Assembly: GCA_036583965.1 (NCBI GenBank)
Contig: JAZBQD010000031.1
Coordinates: 1,273,150 to 1,337,149, forward strand
Direction of reading: 5' to 3'
Origin: Prunella strophiata
Taxonomy: Eukaryota > Chordata > Aves > Passeriformes > Prunellidae
Length of the DNA stretch: 64,000 nucleotides
Every line of letters begins with the position of its first letter. Positions within the stretch are counted from its first letter, which is position 1. Position numbers and translations under genes: made by a program. Below are positions 37,098-46,000 of this stretch, piece after piece. The notes below the pieces were generated by a model. The model had not been told where the DNA came from and searched no databases. It worked only from the letters and a program-made list of their open reading frames with translations.

Positions 37098-37818
37098 GAG
37101 GATATTTTGCAGATGGAGGAGTTTTTGCATGGCCATATTCAACTGATGCACAATCCAGCCTGCTTGTAACAAAGGATAATGGGCATGTTCAAGAGACGAG
37201 GTACCAAAGGATAATGGGCATGTTCAAGAGACGAGGTACCAAAGGATAATGGGCATGTTCAAGAGACGAGGTACCAAAAGATAATGGACATATTCAAGAA
37301 ATACCTTGAATACAGCATTACCTTGAAAAGGATACAAAAAGAAGAGTCATCAGCAAGTTTGTCAGAAAGCTTGAGAAAGTGAAAAAAAAGTAAAGGATGG
37401 GCCAGACGACCACAGCAAGGCGTGAAAATCGGGTGATCCAATCTGCATTCTATTTTAGATGCACGAACAGCTGGGATTAACCAATCATGTATTAGCTAGA
37501 GACGCGTGAACAGTAGAAACTTGTTATAAATAGAGCCTTTTTTAGGATAATCCATTTGGCTTCACTTGATCGTATTGATCGTGGTGTGATGTCCCTTTCC
37601 TGATCCTCGGCACCGCACTGTCCCCCTGCTCCAGGGATCCGGCTGGATTCCCCTTCCCAAAAGGTGGAGAACACAACGCTTTTTCGGGAAGGCACCCAAA
37701 AGGATTTTTGGGAAGGCACAGCGACGTGTCCGTGGAAAAGAAGCACCAGAAGATCCTTGTGGGAGTGGGAGGCTGGGTCAGCACCTGAAACGCGGCACCT
37801 GCGCTGCTGAATAATCAG
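37098..37818 (+). mobile_element. Probable solo LTR, family F, with upstream 35-bp repeats
   Basis: The start is taken at TGTTGAGGATATTTTG. Four 35-bp direct repeats (GATAATGGGCATGTTCAAGA plus GACGAGGTACCAAAG) begin at 37175, 37210, 37245 and 37280. CCAAT is at 37481 and TATAAATA at 37525-37532, giving a promoter layout. Downstream is GC-richer sequence ending near AATAATCAGCACA. Ends and family are uncertain; no internal viral sequence is present. Confidence 0.62.
37176..37532 (+). promoter_or_regulatory. LTR promoter: 35-bp enhancer-like repeats, CCAAT, TATA
   Basis: The tandem repeat block, CCAAT at 37481 and TATAAATA at 37525 (44 bp apart) are arranged like a retroviral U3. It would drive transcription rightwards. 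Activity is inferred from layout only. Confidence 0.5.
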
Positions 37819-38427
37819 CACAGAGGAGCCTGAGCAGCAGCAATTACCTGCAGCTTAAGGGATATTAGAGGCAGATCCTCGATAAACAGGCAGATCTCAC
37901 GGAATTCCTTTCTCTCCCCGCGATAATCCCCTGTAATTGAGGATAAATGGCAGATTTGCAGGAACACTCGGCATTAAAAATGGAGAGAGGCTGGGATCTC
38001 ACTGGGGAGAGGCAAACGGGGAGTGTATTTATTATTTACTGTTTCGTTCTTTCAGGTGGGTTGTTTTCACCTGGTTCTGCAGCTCAGCGCTGGCACAGGA
38101 GACTTTTAAACTCTTCAAACAAGGCTTGTCCCACTTCTTTAATGGCACAGGAGAATCCTAAACCTCACAGAAACCTCTGGGAGCTGCCACACAAAACCAT
38201 AGAGCACAGCTGGAAAATAACACCAGCTTTGTTTGCAGCGGGAAGCGTTCGGTGAAAATATTCCCTTAAAACCCTCAAAGAGCACGACCCAAAAGCGGTG
38301 TTGGAGTTGGGAAACATCCCACAGAAAGAGGGTGAGGTGGAAACTGGGGAGCTCTTTGAAGTAGTGCAACATCCAAGGAGCAGGGGACGCGGATTAAAAC
38401 GTGATTCACAAAAGGCTTTTTGGCTTT

Positions 38428-39444
38428 TTTTGCTCGGGGAGCTCCGTGGGACAGCCCGGAGGAGCGGCGGGTCCGGCGGGGTTAATCACGTTGGGAAAGC
38501 TGCGAGGCTGCTTGGCCAAACAATCCCTGGGCTGGTTGTTGCTGGGTGCAGGGAGAATCTTGGCTCTGGTGGATATTTATTTATTTAAACACAACCCGGG
38601 TGATTTTCGTCGGTTTTTCCCGAGGTTTTTGTTGGCACGGTGGAGAAAAATCTGCTGCTCGGCGTGGTGGATTCCCACAGAAAACAGGGAATGCTCCAGA
38701 GGATCCATTGCCTCTTTGCCAGGCTTGGATTAAAGGCAGGGTCACCCTCCTCACACCGGCTGGGCTGAGGTGGCGTTTCCAGGGAATTACACAAGGAAAG
38801 GGTGAACTCGTCCCGCAGGTCACTCCCACACCCTCCCTGGGCTTGTTAGTGCACAGAAAACTGAGCCTGGATCTAAGATTGGGAAAAATCTCTGATGCCA
38901 GAGGTGACAGAGGAAAAACTGTGGCAGTTCTGACACAGATCCATGTGCAAAACTCTGCTTTGGAAGGGAAATGTTGGGGTTTTTGGTTGGTTTTTTTTTT
39001 TTTTTTTCCACGTGGATAATCCTTGGAGCCCAGGAAGTGATGGATCCAGACAGAGCAGACACAAATACCATTCATCACTTCCATGCTCTGACATCCTCTT
39101 ACACCTGCCCTGCAATTCAATCATCCCCACCTCCTCCCAGCCAGGAGATCCTCCAGGAGATAGAATTACATTTCATCACAATTAATTCATTCTTCCTCTG
39201 CCCCTGCGAAACCCACACATTCCTCTCAGCCTGGCAGCTTGGCTTAAAAAAACTTTCCAACAAAAGCCTTGGCCTGATTCCTCCCCTTCCAGCTCTGCAA
39301 CACCCCCCAGGAGTTCCACCCTGAAAACAGAACTGAGGAATAATTACACCCAAAATCGAGTTGTGCAGAAAGGACACAAGGCAGTGGCAGCTTCGGGCCA
39401 AAAGTGATCAAAAAAAAGCCATAAAAGAGCAGGAAAGTTGAAAT
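38428..39444. other. Unique non-coding sequence, GC-richer at left
   Basis: CpG-containing segment at 38435-38530 (GGAGCGGCGGGTCCGGCGGG at 38461-38480), then ordinary sequence with a T-run at 38990-39007. No exon recognised. Confidence 0.5.
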
Positions 39445-40080
39445 AATGCTGGAATTGAATTTATGGTGCTGGACTGGGGTGAGGGAATATTGGACAGGTG
39501 TGATCCTGGTTTTTTACTGCATAAAAGCTGCTTTTAGAGTCCATTTCCACCCTTTAAATCCATGGGTTTGTATTCCTGCTGTGCTTTTTTAGCTGCCCAC
39601 AGACACTGGGAGAAGCACTCAGAGCTTCTGCTTTAAATCCCCAGGTTCCACACCAGGGAATTTGAATGTGGAATGAACACCTTCAGATAATGAACCTGCC
39701 TGAGTGCTTAGAAATAATAATAATAATGCCTCAGAGTCTGGATTTTACTCCTGATATTGGAAAAAATGTGGCTGCTGGCCATATTCCAGAGCAATTCACT
39801 TGATGTTCACACTCTGGAATATTCCTGTTCTGCCAGTTGATTGTGTTGCATTGAACAGCAGCTGCATACAATACCAGAAATATGCAAATACATGTGCAGA
39901 GTTGTTTGGCCACAAAAAACACTGAATAAACCTTGTTGGAGGGGCAGCCCCCAGCCTTTTTTTACACTTCAGCTCACACAGACTTCACTGAAAACTCCCA
40001 AATCGATTCAGCTCAACTTGTTTTCTGTGAATTTCCCTGAGGAGCTGTAACATCTTAGGCAGGCTTAGCTTAAATCACTG
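39445..40080 (-). repeat. Dispersed segment, inverted clean copy
   Basis: The reverse complement reads in order CAGGAGTAAAATCCAGACTC, CCATGGATTTAAAGGGTGG and TCCAATATTCCCTCACCCC, as in the direct copies. It ends at 40080, where a CR1 tail begins (GTCACAGAATCACAGAATCA). The sequence looks free of the indel noise of the two direct copies. Confidence 0.88.
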
Positions 40081-41075
40081 AGTCACAGAATCACAGAATC
40101 ATGAGGTTGGAAGAGACCTCTGAGATCATCAAATCCAAGCTATGTCCAACACCTCAACTCAGAATCCAGACTATAGCACCAAGTGCCATGTCCAGCCTTT
40201 TTTAAACACATCCAGAGATGGTGATTCCACCACCTCTCTGGGAAGAGCATTCCAGTTCTTTATTATTCTTTCAGTGTAAATTTTTTTTCCTAATATCCAA
40301 CCTACACCTTCCCCGACGTAGCCTGAGACTGTGTCCTCTGGTTCTGCCTGGTGGAAGAGACTGACCCCTGTCAGAAGTCAGGACATCCCTCTGACTGCCC
40401 TGGGTGGCTCCAGCCCCTGGCAGGGGCTCAGAGCCCTTGGCACAGAGCCCAAGACCCCTGTGCCTTTGATCCTGAGCCATGGAAAAGATTGCCAACTTTA
40501 TATGAAGAGTTATAAGCCACATAAATTAAGTAGAGTAATAATAAGTTTCTCATAGGGTGAAAATATAGAATTTTAGGGTTTTTTAGATAAGGGTTTGGGG
40601 GTCAAGATGGAGGAATTTGGGCGTGTTCTGTCCTTCTTTCTCCTTCTTCACAGCCTCCATCTTCTGGGTGATGGTGGCACTTTTGGATTGGCTTAGAGCA
40701 GAGTTGGACTGTGTAACATGGGTGATAGGTATTGGAAAATAACTGTAAATAATGTACAGGGAGTTTTTAGTGTAAAAAGTCAACACCACCCCAGAGGTGG
40801 GCAGTGTGCCTGGGACTGACCTGCTGAACAGACCTGGGCTGGGCAGGGAGAAAATCTGTGAGATAAGAAATAATCAACAACCTTGAAAACTGCACAAGAA
40901 GCTCCTGACTCCTTCTTTGGTTCTCGGGCCAAAACACAGAGACTCTCAAACACATCGGGGTCATCTCAAGGTACAGAGAGACCCGACTGACCCCCACCTG
41001 TCCACAACCTCCCTTCAAGGAGCTGTAGAGAGCAATGAGGTCACCTCTGAGCCTCCTCTTCTCCAGGACAAAACT
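40081..41075 (-). mobile_element. CR1 LINE, minus, split by an LTR
   Basis: GTCACAGAATCACAGAATCA and TGAGATCATCAAATCCAAGC, then GTGATTCCACCACCTCTCTG, give the complement of a CR1 3' end up to GAGACTGACCCC at 40368. The element resumes after the LTR at 40995 with CACCTGTCCACAACCTCC and GAGCCTCCTCTTCTCCAGGA. Confidence 0.92.
40369..40988 (+). mobile_element. Solo LTR, family A, inserted in CR1, TSD GACCCC
   Basis: 620 bp from TGTCAGAAGTCAGG to ACCCGACT (last base changed from the usual A). Flanked by GACCCC at 40363-40368 and 40989-40994. Removing the LTR and one GACCCC rejoins the CR1 seamlessly. Confidence 0.95.
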
Positions 41076-41711
41076 TTGTGTTGAGGGCAGATTCTCAATA
41101 GGTCACAGCTGCTCTGCTGTGCACAAAACCCTGACCCAAAAGTCCTGAGCTTGTGTTTGAGTGCCAGAACAGGCAGAGGGACATGGAGAACCTTGGCCCA
41201 GGTGGCCAAGAAGGCCAGTGGCATCCTGGCCAGTGTCAGGAGCAGTGTGGCCAGCAGGAGCAGGGAGGTCATTCTCCCCCTGAACTCAGCACTGGTGAGG
41301 CCACACCTCGAGTGCTGTGTCCAGATCTGAGCTCTCAGTCTGGGAAGGATCTTGAGATGCTTGAGAGTGTCCAAAGGAGGCAACGAGGCTGGAGAGGGGT
41401 TGGGAACCATGTGAGGAACGACTGAGGGAGCTGGGGGTGTTCAAGCCTGGAGGAAAGGAGACTCAGAGGTGACCTCATCACTCTCTACAACTTCCTTAAG
41501 GGTGGCTGTGGTGAGCTGGGGGTCAGTCTCTGTCTCCAGGCAACAACAGATAGAACAAGAGGACACAGTCTCAAGCTGTGCCAAGGGAGATACAGGCTAG
41601 AATTAAAGAGGAAGTTTTTCACAGAAAGAGTGGTCAAATACTGGAATCATCTGCCCAGGGAGGTGGTGGATTCACCATCCCTGGATGTGTTTAAAAAAGG
41701 ACTGGATGTGG

Positions 41712-42014
41712 TGTCGCCCTGATTTTTTAAGTTTCTCTAAAGCCTTCTGATGTTTACATTCTTGTGCAGAACTTTCTCACACACTTTTTGTAAATAACTT
41801 ATTGTTTTGCATTCCTCTATGGAGGAAGAGCAACTTGATGGACTGTTGGGTTGTCCAGTGGCATTGAGGAGGTGGTACTGTCACCCTCCAATGACACTGG
41901 GATTTCAGAAAACTATAAATGGAGTCAGAATTCAATAAACCTCCTCTTTTTGCTCTCTCACACCTTGCAAAGAGCTGCTGTCCACGTTGTGTCGTTTGTG
42001 CTCCACAGTGTACA
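41712..42014 (+). mobile_element. Short solo LTR, 303 bp, TSD ATGTGG
   Basis: Begins TGTCGCCCTGATTTTTTAAG and ends CTCCACAGTGTACA, so it has TGT...ACA ends. Flanked by ATGTGG at 41706-41711 and 42015-42020. It carries an AATAAA in ATTCAATAAACCTCC near its 3' third. Class II-like by duplication length; a different family from LTR A. Confidence 0.93.
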
Positions 42015-42090
42015 ATGTGGCACTTGGTGCCATGATCTAGTTGAGGTCTTAGAACATGGCTTGGACTCGATGATCTTAAAGGTCTCTTGA

Positions 42091-42723
42091 TGTCAGAAGT
42101 CAAGACATTCCTCTGGCTGCCCTGGATGGCTCCAGCCCCTGGCAGGGGGCTCAGAGCCCTTGGCACAGAGCCCAAGACCCCTGAGCCTTTGATCCTGAGC
42201 CATGGAAAAGATTACCAACTTTATATGAGGAATTACAAGCCACACAAATTAAGTAGAGTAATAATAAGTTTCTCATAGGGTGAAAATGTAGAATTTTAGG
42301 GTTTTTTAGATAAGGGTTCAGGGGCCAAGATGGAGGAATTTGGGCGTGTTCTGTCCTTCTTTCTCCTTCTTCACAGCCTCCATCTTCTGGGTGATGGTGG
42401 CACTTTTGGATTGGTTTAGAGTAGAGTTGGACTGTGTAACATGGGTGATGGGTATTGGAAAATAACTGTAAATAATGTACAGGTAGTTTTTAGTGTAAAA
42501 GTCAACACTGCCCCAGAGGTGGGCAGTGTGCCTGGGACTGACCTGCTAGACGGATCTCGGCAGGCCAGGGGAAAAATCTGTGAGATAAGAAATAATCAAC
42601 AACCTTGAAAACTGCACAAGAAGAATCCTGACTCCTTCTTTGGTTTCTCAGGCCAGAACACAGAGACACACTGAGACTTTCTGACTGACCGGGGTCCTCT
42701 CGGGCTACAGAGAGGCTCCGACA
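42091..42723 (+). mobile_element. Solo LTR, family A, in CR1 3' end
   Basis: 633 bp from TGTCAGAAGTCAAG to GGCTCCGACA. The CR1 sequence GGTCTCTT is interrupted and resumes CTTCCAGCCTAAAAATTCTG. The flanks TCTTGA and TCTTCC agree at four of six bases, a decayed duplication. Confidence 0.93.
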
Positions 42724-42798
42724 TCTTCCAGCCTAAAAATTCTGTGAAATTCTGTGAATCCTGTTGCACGGGGAAAAAGGGGAAGAGGCGAGGAAGCC

Positions 42799-43022
42799 TT
42801 ACGCCTGCCTGGCCTGCTGGGTGGGGTGGCAGTTGTCCAGGTAGTTGTAGCGGGCGGTGTCGGCGGGGTTCCTGTCGGGTGAGCGCCAGGGAGGGAGCTC
42901 AGGAGGGAGCTCTCTGTTCCCCCTGCTGGGCCTCAGCCCTGCCCCTGGGAACTTTCCTCTCTGGGGCGTTGCTCTTCGCCTGGCTGCACGTCCATAACGA
43001 TGAGCTCCTCCTTGGATGGGGT
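42799..43022 (-). CDS. FBXO16: FBXO16 terminal coding exon, frame-broken, short C terminus
   Basis: The acceptor CTCCAAGCAG lies at about 43032-43023. The first frame encodes TPSKEELIVMDVQPGEEQ and meets TGA after about 29 codons. A second frame, offset by one base, encodes ELPPWRSPDRNPADTARY followed by NYLDN and ends in TAA at 42801-42799. Both peptides match the order of the FBXO16 C-terminal region as I remember it, so one exon with a missing base between about 42900 and 42960 is the simplest reading. A short intron with an acceptor at 42873-42872 is the alternative. The protein stops about ten residues after NYLDN, where the human protein continues. The stop is only about 40 bp from a CR1 tail ending near 42757. 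Confidence 0.8.
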
Positions 43023-46000
43023 CTGCTTGGAGAGGTGGGAAGGAGAAAAGGAGTTTTGGATGCTGGTGGAAATCAGATTGGGCAGATTTGGGGTTGTAAT
43101 GATTTGGGTTAACTCAGAACTGGTCTCTGTGGGCTCTGTTGTGGTCAGTGCACAGAAAGAGGCACCTGGGCAGTGCTTGTCACCACCCAGGCCCTAGCAA
43201 GATGAGCTGGGCTGCATCAGCTCCTCTCTGTCAGCTACAGAGAGCCTGATGTAAAGCCAGACTTTGCTTTAAATTAAAGGGCTGAGCTTTGAATTCAGGC
43301 CAGGAGGATCCCAAAAAGATCACAGCCAGACCCCCCCCCCAGTTTTTTTCCCCCCAGATTTTTTTTTTTTGGGGGGGGGACAAACACTCGTGGAGGAGGT
43401 GTGGTGGCTGCAGAGGCTGCCTAGAACAGAGCCTAGACAGAGTTAGAGAAATAAAACAAGTTTTTATTAAAAAGGCCTCCCAAGGATACACCTTGGGCAG
43501 TGCAAGGGTCACACCCAAGATGGACAATGGGTCACTGTTGGATTCAGCCCTTTTCTGACCCACAGGTGGGGCAACTGAGAGGCATTTTAAAAACTTTTAT
43601 TCCATTTTCAGTCTCACGTGAAGGGTGAGACAATACAGATGTTATAATTCACACCACCACAATCAGAAGCCAACTGTTCCTTAATTAAAACATATTATAA
43701 GTGCTTCTTAATTTATCAACTTTTACCACACCATACCATAAATACCTTAAAGCAAATAATCTAAAATTACCCTTTGTGGGTCTCACTACAATGCATCTTT
43801 CTATTTCTCTAAAGTATCTAGTCTTATTTGCAAGGCCATCCTTTGAAACTTGTTTCCATTTCTCTCTCAACAATGTCTGTCCTGTTCCAGGACATTTCTA
43901 AGTCAGCATTTCCTGTCTCAAAGTTTGCACACAGATGTGTGAGCCTTCTGTCAGGCTTTGGGAATTCTCTGCAAATCCATTTCCCACAGGTCACGAGTTT
44001 TCACACTTTTATAAATTTTTGTCTGTTTGCATAGCAGGGGTTAATTATTCAATTACAGCTTCAGCTAATGAAGCCCCATCCTCCCAATCAATTTACACTT
44101 TCTGGGGTCTGAAGCTGCTGTGGTGACCCTGGTTCTTGGGCTGGAAAAGGATTTTGTCTGACGAAGCTGTGAGGAGAACTTGCTAACACTCTGTATGAAG
44201 TTGAGTTAAACACTGTTGGGAGCCCTGGATGCTGAGAATTTTAAAGAATTTTAAACTTTCTGTGCTGAAGGGCACAGACCCACAATAAAACACTTTATTT
44301 GACCTGAGGCTGTGGAGAAGGCTTCCAAAATTGAATGGTAGAACTGGGATATTATGGGTGTGGAGTTTGAATAGAAGTGTGTAATATCACATGGTGGAAA
44401 ACTTAAAGAGTTTAAGGTTTTAGAATATAGTAATATATATAAATAAGATGGAGGTTTTAGGGTGGAGGCTGGGCCTTCTTCTTCACCTTCTTCTCCATGG
44501 GTTTGGGTGGTTTTGTGTAATTGGACAGAAAAGTCCACACTGCAGACTTTGAGTGATTATTGGGTTAAAAGTGAAAATAATTTAGGTGTCATTTCTTAAT
44601 TGGATAGTTTATCCCTAAAAGACCTTGTAGAGAGGGATAGTTGGCCATTTTGAAGCTTGTTAGCAAAACACTGCACAACTCACTGCTTGTGAGACTGCAA
44701 CACAGATAAGAAAAAAACATAAAGTCAGTCTGAACATAAAGTTTTGAGTAAAAACATGGAGAAGGACGGAGGAAGGAAGTCAAAGAACAGACAGCACACA
44801 GTGCAAGGTGTGGAAAATCAGAGAGCTGAGGCTGAAGGCAGCAGCTGGGGGCTTACCTTGGGCCTGGTGAGGTGCAGCTCCCTCACCATCTGGATGTAGT
44901 GCTGCTTCCAGAGGCCCTGCTCAAAGGGCGAGGGGCAGAAGTTGAGGAGCCACCCGAACCTCAGGCACTTCAGCATCCACAGCTGGTCCAGCTCCGACAG
45001 GTACTTCCAGTGCCAGCTCACCTGGGAATTCCCAGCCAGGTGAAAAATTTGGGCTTTAGAGCATCCAAAATTTGGGGTTTCTGGGGATGTGATTCCTGTC
45101 GGAAGCCAGGACATCCCTCTGGCTGCCCTGGATGGCTCCAGCCCCTGGCACAGAGCCCAAGACCCCTGGGCCTTGGATTTCAATTCATAAAAAAAAAATT
45201 ACCAACCTTATATGAAGAGATTGCAAGCCACAAAGAATTAAGTAGAGTAAGAATTAGTTTATCACGGGGTGAAAAAGTAGAATTTTGGGGTTTTTTAGAA
45301 TGGGGGTTCAGGGGTCAAGATGGAGGAATTTGGGCGTGTTCTGTCCTTCTTTCTCCTTCTTCACAGGTCCTCCATCTTCTGGGTGATGGTGGCACTTTTG
45401 GATTGGTTTAGAGCAGAGTTGGACTGTGTAACATGGGTGATGGGTATTGGAAAATAACTGTAAATAATGTACAGGTAGTTTTTAGTATAAAAAGACAACA
45501 CTGCCCCAGAGGTGGGCAGTGTGCCTGGGACTGACCTGCTGAACAGACCTGGGCTGGTCAGGGAGAAAATTTGTGAGATAAGGAAAAATAAACAACCTTG
45601 AAAACTGCACAAGAAGAGTCCTGACTCCTTCTTCAGCTCTCAGGCTGGGACACAGAGACTCTCAAACATATCAGGGTCATCTGGAGCTCCTGAGAGACCT
45701 CTGACAATTCCCAAATAGCCTTAAATTAATTCAGTTCTGCGCTGTTAATGCTCCATTTAAACCTTTGATTAAAGCATTTAGAGCTTTCCAGGCCTTCATG
45801 ATGTGGGGCCCTTCCAACTCAAGGTGTTCTGTGATTCTTAGGAATTTTCTGACCTATTGTCATGGAGAGTTTGAGTTGCATCCACATGAAATCCTAGAGA
45901 AAGTTACTAAAGCGAGGCTTAACCAAGCTGGGATTATTCTACTATTCTTAAATAACATGGAATATTGCATTAGCACAGTAATAATGTCACTGAAAACGAA

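Larger units (their letters stand above)
18549..38427. repeat. Second copy of the duplicated block, with a long minisatellite
   Basis: This is colinear with 1-18048 and carries a 4.7-kb minisatellite where the first copy has ~0.47 kb plus flanking unique sequence. It continues without a gap into cleaner sequence at about 38.4 kb. The last bases before the N-run of the first copy (GGCTTTTTGGCTT) match 38415-38427, so the first copy ends exactly where this one carries on. Confidence 0.88.
41160..42757 (+). mobile_element. CR1 LINE 3' end, plus, split by two LTRs
   Basis: CR1 text includes AAGAAGGCCAGTGGCATCCT, GTGAGGCCACACCTCGAGTG, GGAGACTCAGAGGTGACCTC and GAGGACACAGTCTCAAGCTG. The 3' end CTTGGTGCCATGATCTAG, GACTCGATGATCTTAAAGG and CCAGCCTAAAAATTCTGTG is spread around two insertions (41712-42014 and 42091-42723). 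It lies tail-outward from the minus-strand CR1, with ~85 bp of unassigned sequence between them. Confidence 0.93.

Noticed and set aside
38428..39444. Possible ZNF395 or other neighbour-gene exon downstream of FBXO16
   Set aside because: Mammalian gene order suggested looking, but no recognisable peptide with splice sites was found here or in the first 38 kb.
41160..41711. Possible gene fragment in plus frame
   Set aside because: It is CR1 reverse-transcriptase 3' sequence, truncated and broken, not a host gene.
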